Source of the DNA: Astrocystis sublimbata
Lineage: Eukaryota > Ascomycota > Sordariomycetes > Xylariales > Xylariaceae
Length of the DNA: 64,000 bases
Assembly: GCA_022453515.1 (NCBI GenBank)
Contig: JAJNNY010000055.1
Location: 62,001 to 126,000, forward strand
Direction: 5' to 3'
Position numbers and translations under genes: made by a program
The notes under the pieces: generated by a model
Told to the model about the DNA's origin: nothing
The model's database searches: none
The model's input: the letters and a program-made list of their open reading frames with translations, nothing else
Shown here: positions 11,077 to 21,454 of the stretch, piece by piece
How the letters are laid out: every line of letters begins with the position of its first letter
How positions within the stretch are numbered: the first letter of the stretch is position 1

Positions 11077-13605
11077 ATGCCCCTCACGACAACGTCGGTC
11101 TTCCCGCCGGCCTCGACAACGGGCGAGTTCATCAAGTTCGCGGGCCGGCGCAGCGTCGTGCACAGCACCAAGGGCATCGTCGCGTGCACGCAGCCTCTGG
11201 CGGCGAAATGCGGGATCCAGGTTCTGGATGCGGGTGGGAATTGCGTTGTAAGTGGTCCCTTTTTAAATAATTTTGCTCGATGCTTTTTTTTACTTTCCCT
11301 AAGCACGCAATTCGACAGTGGCGCATTTAGTGTATATTGTATATACACACAATGAGCTATTGTGCGATGCATTTACTACAATGCATTGACTGGCGCTTTG
11401 TTTAATTGATGTAATGAATGATTAAATTGATGAGCTCAAATGGCTAACATAGTCTTGTTACGATTTATAGGATGCAGCGGTCGCTGTTGGTAAGTAACAA
11501 ACATCTATCTCATTACAGCACACCTCACCTCACCTCAAAAGCGTTTGCAAAATACTTGTAATCATACCACACCACATCATAAAATGAAGTGAAAGAAGTC
11601 TCCTATTCCCCAACTTCATGTCCCATCCCTTACAAAATGCCCCGTCCCATAACCCACATCACAACAGCCATTCCCCAAATCGCCTCCAAGGAAGCATGAT
11701 TACCTTAGCTAACATTCCTCAACCCCCCTAGCCGCGGGCCTCAACATGACCGAGCCCTGCTCAACCGGCATCGGCGGGGACATGTTCTGCCTATTCTACA
11801 GCGCGAAGGACCGTAAGATCCACGCGCTCAACGGCTCCGGGCGATCAGGGGCGAAATGCACGCCGGAGACGATCCGGCAATCGCTCGGCATTCCCGAAGG
11901 CGCGACGGGCGCCATCCCCATGGACAGCGTGCACGCCGTGTCTGTCCCCGGAGCCGCGGCGGGCTGGTGCGATGCGGTGCAGCGCTTCGGCAGCGGCCGT
12001 GTCAATCTAGAACAGATCCTCGCGCCCGCCATCGAGCTCGGGGAGAAGGGGTTTCCTGTGTCGGAGGGGGTTGCTTATTTCGTAAGTTTTCTTTTTTTTC
12101 TTCCTTCCTTCCTTTTCTTCTCTCCTTTTCTCTCTTTCTGTAGTGATTAGAGATGGAGAATATCTTGCATCAGTGAGGCCGCATGTGCAAGCAAGCAACA
12201 CTTGCCAACTCCACGTACACCTCCCGCTATAAGTAAATCCACGAAATAACAAATATCTAACATAAAAAAAACACAGTGGAATCGCTCCGAGCCCCAGCTC
12301 CGCCGCGCCTCCCCCAACGGCGCCGAGATGCTGAAGCGCGACCCCTCCTGCCTCGGCGGCGTGCGCGCCCCTCGTGCCGGCGAGATCATGAAGAACCCAA
12401 CCCTGGCGTCAACCTTCCGCGCCCTCGCCACCTCCGGCTCCGCCGGCTTCTACACGGGCCGCGTCGCCGAAGCCCTCATAAAAGCCGTAACCGACCTCGG
12501 CGGCCACTTGACACTCGACGACCTAGCGCACCACCTCTCGACAGGCAGCGAGTCCGTCGAAGCCATCTCGCTCCAATTCCGGGGTTTCAACGTATCCAAA
12601 ACCCTCCGATCCGAGATCGCGGACCCTGCGTTGCAGAAACTGGAGCCCGACATCGGCGTCGAAGTCTGGGAGCATCCGCCCAACGGCCAGGGCGTGGTTG
12701 CCTTGATGGCGCTCGGAATTCTCGAAGAGCTCGAGAAGGCGGGCAAGATCCCTACTTTCGGCCCCGCCGACCACAACACAACGCCGTACCTGCACGCCAT
12801 CATCGAGGCGCTGCGCATCGCCTTCGCAGACGCGTCCTGGTTCGTGACAGACCCGAACGTCGAGCGCGTGCCCGTGTCCGAGCTCCTATCACGTCCCTAC
12901 CTCTCCTCACGCGCCCACGAACTCTTCTCCCCCACCACCGCCGGCCCCCTGCCTTCCCACGGGATGCCATCCCCAGCGCACCAGAGCAGCGACACAGTCT
13001 ACTTCGCCGTCTCGGACTCTGAAGGGAACGCGGTATCCTTCATCAACAGCAACTACGGGGGATTCGGGACCTGCATAATCCCAGAGGGGTGCGGCTTCAC
13101 GCTCCAAAACCGCGCCGCGAACTTCAGCCTCGACGCCAGCGGACGACACCCGAACATGCTGGCCCCGCGAAAACGGCCGTACCACACGATCATCCCCGCC
13201 GCGGCGACGAACCTGCACGACGGCGGGAGCCTGCATTCCGTGTTCGGCGTCATGGGCGGGTTCATGCAGCCGCAGGGCCATGTGCAGGTTCTGCTGGGGC
13301 AGCTTGTGGGGGGTCTGAATCCGCAGCAGGCGCTGGATGCGCCGCGGGTGTGCATCGGGGCCGGCATGCCCGAGGACGGAAAAGTTATTTCTACCAAAGT
13401 TTTCGCGGAAGAGGGCATGCCGGAGGAGACGATTGCGGGTTTGCGGCAGCTCGGACATGATGTGGAGGTTGTCACGGGGCAGGCGAGGTCGCGGTTCGGA
13501 AGGGGCCAGATCATTCGCTGGACGACGGATCCTGTCGAGAGCGATATTGGGGTTTGGTCTGCGGGGAGCGATATGCGTGGGGATGGCGCGGCGTATCCGC
13601 AGTAG
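11077..13605 (+). CDS. Gamma-glutamyltranspeptidase-family enzyme
   Basis: Exons 11077-11247, 11471-11489 (a 19-nt micro-exon), 11732-12081 and 12277-13605 join in phase to 622 residues. The family are Ntn hydrolases made as a precursor that cuts itself; the new N-terminal threonine of the small subunit is the nucleophile that hydrolyses or transfers gamma-glutamyl groups, for example from glutathione. Seen here: the large-subunit motif DAAVAVAAGLNMTEP with STGIGGDMF, and the small-subunit start SSDTVYFAVSD, making Thr about 420 the likely nucleophile. The GGFGTCIIPEGCGF and later MGGFMQPQGHVQV segments are typical. No signal peptide is visible, unlike the secreted glutathione-degrading enzymes, so it may be an intracellular YwrD-like member of the family. 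The micro-exon is unusual but both flanking donors are GTAAGT and the family motif reads straight through it. Confidence 0.9.
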
Positions 13606-14128
13606 AACCTCGTTGAGTACCTAGGTAAGTAGTTACCATCATATGGATATGAATCGCTGAGGTAGTTGTTGTGAGGAGCGACATCTTTGGGTAGGGCAGC
13701 TAGCATTAGATAATACCACACAAGCCAATTTATTTTGTATTGACTCGGAGTTGACGCTGTCATGCCTGGTACTTTGGTACGTTTGAGTTTTGGATGAGTT
13801 TGCAAGGGCTTTCTTTGTATTGGTGTATTTACTCGTGCTATCAGGAGCTACGTCTCTGACGCAATACAACCAGCAAGACATGCCCGACGAAGATCCGTCC
13901 ATCTGTTTGCCCGCAGGCCAAGTAAAGATCTATCCGGTCCTCGGCCAAGCAAGCCCCGAAACATAGAGTTCGTCAGACGGGCTATAGCTTTTGTTTGTAC
14001 ACAAACCTCGAAGAGGGGTATATATGGTACAAGCAAGAAATCCCTTATCCTTTCTCTTTTTCGATGTGCGTGTCCTCATAACATTTTCGTTCATGACTTG
14101 ATTTTGGTTCCACTCGACTTGGCTCGAC
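13606..14128. other. Convergent intergenic region (GGT-family / Grx5)
   Basis: The 3' regions of two convergent genes. The open frames on the minus strand here (13639-13902, 13848-14036) have no recognisable domain. No gene supported. Confidence 0.6.
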
Positions 14129-14903
14129 TCAAGCAGACGAATCTGACGAGCCGTCGGCGGGGGCCAAGACGCCCTTCTCCTCGAGCATCTTAGCGAGCGA
14201 GCCGTCCTGGTGCATGGAGACGAGGATGTCGCAGCCGCCGACGAACTCCTTCTCGAGGTAGAGCTGGGGGATGGTGGGCCAGTCGGAGAATTCCTTGATA
14301 CCTGCCAGAACAGACAGACCCATGTCAGCAACAAGCAACTCTTGGGACGTGTTTCACATATTGGCCAGTGTTGATATACTATAGCATGGTCTAGTATAGG
14401 GATGTGATGTAATGCGTACCTGATCGCAGCTCGTCGTCCTCGAGCACGTTGAAGGCGGCGAACTTGGCGGGGTCGACGCCCTGCAGGCCGAGGATCTGGA
14501 TGCTGGCGCGCGAGAAGCCGCACTGGGGGGTCTCGGGGGTGCCCTTCATGAACAGCACGACGGGGGCCGAGCCGACGGCCTTCTCGATGGCCTGCTTGGT
14601 GTGGTCGGACAGCAGACGCTGCTGGAAGGCTGTGAGGAAGGGTGTGGTAGTGTTGCTGCTGATGATGGTCGGGCGCAGGAGGAGTGCTGCTGCTGGGCGG
14701 GCGGCGACCGGGCGCGCAGCTTGGCGCAAGCTCTGCCGTGACGTGACCCAACAGGCCGAAAGTCAGCCGATGCTCTCTACTTCTCTGCCGTTTTCACACC
14801 TTTCTTTTTTTTCTTTTCTTGTTCTCCATGGCCTATGCGGCCTATGTTGGGGGGCGGGAGGCAGAGAGAGACTTACGGCTGAGAATAGAGGTCTGGCAAA
14901 CAT
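14129..14903 (-). CDS. grx5: Mitochondrial monothiol glutaredoxin (Grx5 type)
   Basis: Exons 14903-14877, 14732-14420 and 14301-14129 give 170 residues. The first exon encodes only MFARPLFSA and is followed by GTAAGT; the second continues an Arg/Ala-rich mitochondrial presequence. The glutaredoxin domain follows: the K-G-T motif ([18 protein letters not shown]), the CGFS active site with Cys about 80, and the later [19 protein letters not shown] with the cis-Pro and GG-C-D motif used for glutathione and cluster binding. Grx5 proteins bind a [2Fe-2S] cluster bridged by glutathione and pass it on in mitochondrial Fe-S assembly. The length and architecture are standard. The aconitase at 45-48 kb needs a [4Fe-4S] cluster whose assembly depends on this pathway. 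Confidence 0.96.
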
Positions 14904-15863
14904 GGTGGCGTGATGTGGTGTGGTGTTGCTGGTCGCTGGTGTGTTGAGAAGCGGCGACGATAGGCACGAAGGGTCTCTTGATCGGGATCGGAGTTACGGT
15001 AGGATACTGCACAGCTGCAGCTAATTGTGGTATGCCGCGCTAGGTAGTTACGTATGCTACGCTACTACTCCAAGACTGGCTGAATGGGAAGGCGTTGCGT
15101 TGGTTGCGTTGGTTGAGTCGAGTCGAGTTGAAGCGGTACGTACCGATGGAAGTAGCAGCTTCACCGTTATCTAATGGGGAAGTACAAGATCAAGAGATCA
15201 ATATTATTAAGGTACCTGGCCAATAATGTGCAGGGCAATTACGACTTCTACCGTTACCATGTGCACTTTCTGTACGAACGGCTGCTAACATACGGTTAAC
15301 GCCCAACGAACGCCCGTGAACCCTGACCCCTGACTCGGGCCAATCAGCGTCCGAGCGCATTCGGCTTGTGACGGCAAGTCTCTGGGCATGCCCGCTGTCT
15401 TCCCGCCTAAACCCGCCTAAACCTAAACCTTCAGCACCCCCCCAGCCAGTACATACGGTGCATACACTGACAAGGGGCGCTGAATTGCCCATATCGGTGT
15501 TCAAGGTGTGAGTGAGAGAGACCCTGCCCAGAGAACCCCTCCATCACCTTTAAGAGACTGGCCTCGGCTCAACACCGCAAACGCGCAACCCGCGATGCTC
15601 GGCTGAACCTGCCTAAACAAGGAATTTCTCTCTCCAGCCCTGTAAGTCTTGCGTTTAGAGCTCATGAGGGTGTCAGCCTGGTTACAGGATTCAACCATCG
15701 TGCAAGCATATGAAAGTCTATTAAATCCCGACCATTTCGCCGTGGGTTTGTGAGAGGGGAGGCAATCTTACCTACACTTACACTTACACTCACACTCACC
15801 ATCCTCAGTCTTCATCGATCTGAGGTCACGCAAAGCCGATCAATCAATCACAGCTTAGTCGCC
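14904..15863. other. Divergent upstream region of Grx5 and PPCDC genes
   Basis: No gene is supported. It contains the two promoters and a short degenerate tract of CTTACACTTACACTCACA-like repeats at about 15769-15800. Minus-strand open frames here (15190-15504, 15501-15698) show no domain. Confidence 0.5.
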
Positions 15864-17365
15864 ATGTTATCTTCAGTGTCCAACGGGTACGACCCGCATA
15901 GTTCACAAAGGAACTCGGTAAGGGCACTCACAGAGTCTCTCGACGATGGGAAGATCCATCTCCTCCTCGCTTGTTCGTAAGCAGCCAATATTCCCCGGGA
16001 GTGATCTGGTCTGGTGTGGTCTGAATGAACATGGCATTGTAACACGGGTCACAGAGGAAGCGTGGCCACTATCAAGCTCCCCAACATCATCCAGGCTCTG
16101 TCCATATACCCTTCCACCCAGCTCTCCATCCGAGTCATCTTGACACCCTCGGCATCGCGGTTTCTGGCAGGCCAGTCTAAGGAACAGCCTACTATTTCCG
16201 GGATCAGCCATCTACCAAATGTTGATGCTGTGGGTGAGTAACACATGAATGAATATGCCATAAGCGTGTGCTTGTCGCATATGACGAACTGGATACTAAT
16301 GTTTCGCAGTACGTTAAATGTCTACCTATTGGGGCGAATACGCCTGAAAGGCTGTTCTCCAAATGTGAGAGGCTCATATTTCATAGTACACCGATGCCGA
16401 TGAGTGGAAGGTTCCATGGGTGGTAAGTAATCTGTCTATACCTAACCCTAGCTTGTACCCCTGAAGGCACTCTCGGCAGCATCCGCTCACAATAATCAAT
16501 CACCACAGAGAGGAGCTGGAATCCTGCATATCGAGCTTCGGCGCTGGGCTGATGTTCTCGTCATTGCGCCCCTGAGGTTGGTTCCTCTTTCCCTTATATA
16601 CCTTATACTATTACAGTCTATCGCGAGATCCAGATAAAGATTCCCCACATGCCTACTATTGAGGCCATGGCCATCATGATCAGTCACTAATATCACGAAC
16701 TCCCAGCGCCAACACCTTAGCAAAAATAGTCGGCGGCTTCTCCGACAGTCTGCTGACCTCCGTTGTGCGCGCCTGGGATCCATGGGGCGAGCTAGACGTC
16801 AACGCCAACGCCAACAACAGAAGGACTAGAAAGCGCCGCATCATCGTTGCGCCGGCAAGTATGTATACCTACCTCCCTACCGACATATTTCTAAATCTTC
16901 CCTCCCCTCCCTATCCTCATTATTAAAAAATATAACAAGTTCACACCTTGCCCTCCAAAACCAAATTAAAAGAACCTGCTCCCAACCAAAGTCAAAGCAT
17001 TGCAATATCCAAGACTAACACCTGCACCAGTGAACACAGCAATGTGGCGCCACCCCATAACCGCGAAACAGCTACGCGTTCTCGAGGACGAATGGGGCGT
17101 CCACTCCACCACAACCTCCACCTCAATATCCACCTCTACTCAAGACAGTAGTAACCTAGTAGCGCCTCTCACGCCCCCAGGCAACACCGAGAAAGGAATG
17201 TCTTCAGTCGCAGAAGGTAAAGGTCATGACGACGGCTGGTTCGAAGTCCTGCGTCCGCAGTCCAAAGTCCTGGCATGCGGCGATGCCGGCGATGGTGCCA
17301 TGCTCGAGTGGACTGAGATTGTGGGGGTTATTGAGGAGAGGCTGGGGCTTGGGCTTGGGCGCTGA
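15864..17365 (+). CDS. Phosphopantothenoylcysteine decarboxylase (coenzyme A synthesis)
   Basis: Six exons fit: 15864-15976, 16055-16229, 16387-16422, 16509-16576, 16707-16858 and 17031-17365, totalling 292 residues. The enzyme is an FMN flavoprotein of the HFCD/HAL3 family that decarboxylates 4'-phosphopantothenoylcysteine to 4'-phosphopantetheine. Seen: LLLACSGSVATIKLPNI at the N-terminus, the active-site His in LHIELRRWADVLVIAPLSA (about 115), the substrate-binding APAMNTAMWRHP (about 180) and the C-terminal ACGDAGDGAM with Cys about 264. All three catalytic signatures are intact. The junction between exons 2 and 3 is the weak point: the phase only works if the donor is GTGGGT at 16230, not the better-looking GTGAGT four bases later. 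The C-terminal half carries a Ser/Thr-rich insert of about 40 residues. Confidence 0.9.
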
Positions 17366-18562
17366 GTCGTTGATTTAGTGAGTTAGTGAGTTGTTGGTGG
17401 ATGGGTAGATGAGGGATGAAAGAGAAAGGGGGGGAGAAAGGAAAAGGGGAAAAGGATTGGGCACACGCTGCTGGAGGACTGGCTAACTGACGATTCAGCA
17501 ACGATAACAATAAGACCAAGCAGGGGGATGAATAGGTGATGGATGATGAGTGACTCTGAGTAGGTCGGAGTGTATTTGTACACGCGTGTTTCAACTCAAG
17601 TTCTCATGGAGTTATCTTTTTTTTCTCTCAGGCATGAATAGGGACACACACACACACATATTGGTATTTATTCACTTGTTTACTTTTTTACTTATTCTTA
17701 TTTTTATTAGCAACTGAATGGATCACGGGACATTCTTTTCACGCAAGGATAACTGCTTACCTACTTTCTTCCTAAACAAGTACGAGTCGAAAATCAATCA
17801 ATCACTTAGCCGAACCACATCGCAGCTAGTCGTCAAGGAAGAAGTAAGTATCACATTGCGTTACAAAGCGTGCTTGGTTGTATTTTTCTCTTACATTCTC
17901 TGTCTTCTTCAGTTGAGAATCGTCTCTCCCCCTCTATTTTCAACTTCAACTTCAGCTGCTTTAGGTAATTACAAGTACATAAGGTACAGAACAAACAACC
18001 GACCCCGCCGCCCTGCCTGCCTGCTCAACTCCAGTGACATGCGTAGGTACAGTGCAGTACCGACCTAGTAGGTAGGTAGGTAGAAAGGCAAGCTTTGCCT
18101 GCTTGCCTCCGAAAGCACTCTTCCATATTTTTCCCTTTTCGCCTTTTCACCTGCATGTTTTCTTCATCTTCATCCTCAGACCGAGTCGAGTGGAGTGAAG
18201 TCGAGTGAAGTCAAAGTTGTCATGCAAAGCCATGCAAATCTTCAAGTAAAAGAAGAAGTAATTATTACAAGCAGTATGCCCCCCAACCGATGCAGTGAGA
18301 AAGAACCCCACAAGGGGTACCTTGTTCGTATGAAAGGAAGTTCCAGCGAAAACTTCGTGAAATGTTGGTTGCCATGCGAAACGGCCAATACCATCATCGA
18401 ATTTGACGAAGAAAGCCCGAAATCGTAGGGCTCGAAATGTAGTGAAATGCAAAGAGAACATAGTAGAACAAATGAGGACCCCACAACAAGAGTGAGGGAG
18501 ACACGTCCAGTCTCATGCCCCAAACCCCAACGCTACACCTTACACCTAGCCCTTTTCACTCT
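17366..18562. other. Convergent intergenic region (PPCDC / PNUTS-like)
   Basis: About 1.2 kb between two convergent genes. It holds a (CA)n run near 17646-17660 and TAGG tetranucleotide repeats near 18068-18083. Small open frames (17718-18068, 18195-18428) have no domain. No gene supported. Confidence 0.6.
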
Positions 18563-21364
18563 TCACTTAAGGTCATTAGGATCATGGCGAAAGGTGCAGT
18601 TATCACCCTTGGCACACTGTCCCTTGGCCCAGAACGAGCAAGGCTTGGTGCCGATGAGCGCGCGGTTGATGCCCTTGTTGTGGTCTTTCTGGCCAGCACC
18701 ACCACGATCCCGATCACGATCACGATTGAAATCCTTGCGTCGCTCGCCCCCGTCTCGGTGGTGCGAATCATACTCTTGTCGCTGTGATCCGTAGTTCAAT
18801 CCCTCATCATGAGAAGAAGAAGTATTATCGCCGTACTGGCCACCACCATACGACCCATAGCTCTGCTGCTGCTGCGACTGTTGTTGCTGGAATTGCGCCC
18901 CGTAAGCTTGAGCCTGGCTTGCCGCCCACGCCTGCCAGGCCGCGTAGTTGGCATCTTGCGGCGTCGATGTCTGAGCTTGAGCTTGAGCTTGGGCGGGCTG
19001 CGCGGAGCCGCCACCGAGAGTAGCGAGAAGACTTGCCAGACTATTATTATCTGGCTGGGCAGCTTGTGTAGGTTGTTGCGACGCAGCTGCTTGAGGGTTT
19101 TGCAGCGCTTGGACTTGCTGCAAGATGGTAGCGTATTGGTCGGGGACCTGGGAAGCCATCTGCGGATAACCTTGCTGCTGTGCTTGCTGCTGAGCCAGGG
19201 CCATTGCTTGCGCTTGCATTTGCCAAGCGGCGTATGGGTCGGTTTGAGCTGCGTTGTATAGATTCTGGGAATGGTTTGTGGTGGACTGCGAAGGGTGAGA
19301 AGTTGCGACGGGTCGGTGTGGCAGATCCTTGCATTGGTCTACAGCGTTGGCGATGATAGAAAACGCCTTCTGCACTTCCAAGTCACCTGTGGTGGGAGGC
19401 GAAACGGCTCTCCGGTTCGCTGGGTTGTACGGATTCGGATCTACGTAAGTCTTCGCGCGCTCGGACCGGAGTAGTGCGATTACACGCGCGTCGCGCTCTT
19501 CTTGTGTTTGTTGTACCAGGTGATCTCCTACATGCGACTGAGCTGATGCTGTGTTGGACCCGGCGCCGTTGTACGTTGATGCTGAGCTATTGCCTTGCTT
19601 GGAGAGTGGTAGCCGCCGCAGCGCGTATTGGGAAGCTACGGTTGCTCCGTGTTGGCGAGATTCCGACCAGCGCTGATGAACTTCCTGCTTCTGGGTGTCG
19701 TTTGCCAACAGTAGCCCTTGGGTGGGTTGGCCAGGGAGTTCAGCAGGCATTCTCTTCGGTGATCTAGCAGAAGCTGGGATTTCGGAGGCCGTTGTGTAGA
19801 TGCTCATCAATTCGCGATTTTCATACTCGTCCATAACTTTCTTCTGTTCGGAATCGATCACCCGGGTACCGCCACGGGTGACGTAGTTCTTCTGTCTTTG
19901 GCCGTCGTCCAGGCCCGAGTAGTCGAAAGCCTGCGGCGCATTCCAAGAGCGGATATCTGTCTCCATTGGATTGCCGTCCTCGTCCTCGTCATCTCCCTCT
20001 TGCATGTTACGCTGCATTTGCTTGAGCATCTGCCCTTCTTGGCGATTGTCACGTGCGTCACGGATCATGTTGCTAGCTCGGCCTTCGTCTTCATTAGAGT
20101 CATGCTCAAAGATGCGCACCTGAACCAGCTCCTCGTCGGGTTTCCATCTGACAGTCCGGCCTCTTCTTGCTTCTCTGCGTAACCTGCGTGCCCGCTCTTC
20201 CGAGGTCTCCGGAGCCTTGACCGGCTGCTCTACAGGTTTGGGTTTCTCGGCCGGCTTGGCAATCTCCGCAAGTAGTCCACTGATCGTTGAAGATAACAAT
20301 GACTGTGGTTCTGACTTCTTGATCGGTGGTTTGGTGACAGTGCGCGATTTGCTCAGTACCGTGGAACCAGAAGGTCGAGGGCGGGGTTGCCCGTTGCTAG
20401 GCGTAGTTGTTGAAACTGTGGAGTTGGGGACGGCCGGTGTGACTGGCCTTGAAGAGCCCAGTGCTCCTGTAGTGTTTCCAGTCGCGACCTTTTTCGTAGC
20501 ACGAGAGTCAACCTCGTCATCTCTTGGCCGTTTGGTTGGTGAGGCTTTGACTGCAGCTTTTCTCGCTGAAATTAGACCCGAGTAGGCCTGAGTTCCCTTC
20601 CTTGCCTGATCAAGTACAGCTTTGGTACTAAGCTGGGGAGTATGGGGCTTTTCGGTGGCGCGGGCATCTTTTGTAGTTACAGTTGCGGCCTTCGGAATCG
20701 GCTTGGTATCTCTTTCTTTGGCGCCTTCGAGAGGCTTTGGTTTAGGTTGATTAGACACTGCAGGCTTGTCGGCGGCATTCTTGGCAGTTCGCTCTTGAGC
20801 ATTTTTCGAGATGTCTGCCACAAGCTGCTTTCCTTCTGCATCAAGATTGTCGCCATGCTTTTCAAGTACACTTGATAGCTTTACTTGTTGAAAAACGTCC
20901 ATATCCATCAGTGTGGCTTCGGAGAAGAAATGAAGAATACTCCGTGGAAGATCGGTATTGTACGCCTTGACCGCAAAATGTCGACTCAATAGAATCGTCA
21001 AGCTCGACAGCAATTTCTTGTGTAGACCCATATTCCGTAGGGTTTCCTCGTCGCCAAAGTTTAATATCGTGTCCAGAGCCACGCGCACAAGGTGATATTT
21101 ACTGTCAATTGCAGTCTGCAATTGGGATGATTGAGTTTTGGGAGCAGCAGACTTGCGTTCTCTCAGAGACTTTGCTTCTGCACATATGTCTACAACATAT
21201 TTGCCAAAATCGCCCACTCTTCGGCCTATGACTTTTGACCAAGCATCCTCCTTCTGGCTTTGGGAGCCCCCAGACTGGCCCTCATCGGCTTCGCGTCGGA
21301 TGATCTTCACTATGTCATACTCGGTGCCCTTTTCGGGGTCATTGGGTCGTGTCTTTGAAGCCAT
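18563..21364 (-). CDS. PNUTS-like protein: TFIIS N-terminal fold, PP1-docking motif, C-terminal CCCH zinc finger
   Basis: A single exon of 933 residues. The N-terminus (about 30-190) has the helical character of a TFIIS N-terminal (LW) domain, with a segment like DTILNFGDEETLRNMGLHKK. The middle is disordered and basic. Around residues 400-430 is GRTVRWKPDEELVQVRIFEHD, resembling the RVxF-type docking motif and downstream acidic strand with which animal PNUTS (PPP1R10) binds protein phosphatase 1. The last third is rich in Gln and Ala. The extreme C-terminus is a CCCH finger, C-x7-C-x5-C-x3-H (CSFWAKGQCAKGDNCTFRH). TFIIS-N plus RVxF plus CCCH is the order found in PNUTS, a nuclear PP1 subunit acting in transcription termination. 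That homology is inferred from architecture; a general nuclear CCCH RNA-binding protein is the alternative. Confidence 0.8.
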   Translation of the reverse strand: MASKTRPNDPEKGTEYDIVKIIRREADEGQSGGSQSQKEDAWSKVIGRRVGDFGKYVVDICAEAKSLRERKSAAPKTQSSQLQTAIDSKYHLVRVALDTILNFGDEETLRNMGLHKKLLSSLTILLSRHFAVKAYNTDLPRSILHFFSEATLMDMDVFQQVKLSSVLEKHGDNLDAEGKQLVADISKNAQERTAKNAADKPAVSNQPKPKPLEGAKERDTKPIPKAATVTTKDARATEKPHTPQLSTKAVLDQARKGTQAYSGLISARKAAVKASPTKRPRDDEVDSRATKKVATGNTTGALGSSRPVTPAVPNSTVSTTTPSNGQPRPRPSGSTVLSKSRTVTKPPIKKSEPQSLLSSTISGLLAEIAKPAEKPKPVEQPVKAPETSEERARRLRREARRGRTVRWKPDEELVQVRIFEHDSNEDEGRASNMIRDARDNRQEGQMLKQMQRNMQEGDDEDEDGNPMETDIRSWNAPQAFDYSGLDDGQRQKNYVTRGGTRVIDSEQKKVMDEYENRELMSIYTTASEIPASARSPKRMPAELPGQPTQGLLLANDTQKQEVHQRWSESRQHGATVASQYALRRLPLSKQGNSSASTYNGAGSNTASAQSHVGDHLVQQTQEERDARVIALLRSERAKTYVDPNPYNPANRRAVSPPTTGDLEVQKAFSIIANAVDQCKDLPHRPVATSHPSQSTTNHSQNLYNAAQTDPYAAWQMQAQAMALAQQQAQQQGYPQMASQVPDQYATILQQVQALQNPQAAASQQPTQAAQPDNNSLASLLATLGGGSAQPAQAQAQAQTSTPQDANYAAWQAWAASQAQAYGAQFQQQQSQQQQSYGSYGGGQYGDNTSSSHDEGLNYGSQRQEYDSHHRDGGERRKDFNRDRDRDRGGAGQKDHNKGINRALIGTKPCSFWAKGQCAKGDNCTFRHDPNDLK

Positions 21365-21454
21365 AATCTACTCAGGTTAAAGTCAATCGCAATTAGCTTG
21401 TATTCGATTAAAGTGAGATGTCGATTTCACATTTCGAAATGATTGAGCCTGATT

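Noticed and set aside
10744..11355. Long upstream frame with a polyproline run before the GGT-family gene
   Set aside because: The proline run comes from a CCA microsatellite and the upstream residues show no conserved character. The ATG at 11077 directly precedes the family-like start.
12276..13460. Arg-rich open frames in other registers of the GGT-family gene
   Set aside because: High-GC codons create long shadow frames. The composition (Arg, Pro, His runs) is typical of out-of-frame translation.
13930..14751. 273-residue frame overlapping the Grx5 gene
   Set aside because: Low-complexity Pro/Arg/Ser translation of the glutaredoxin exons and introns in the wrong frame. The CGFS frame is the real one.
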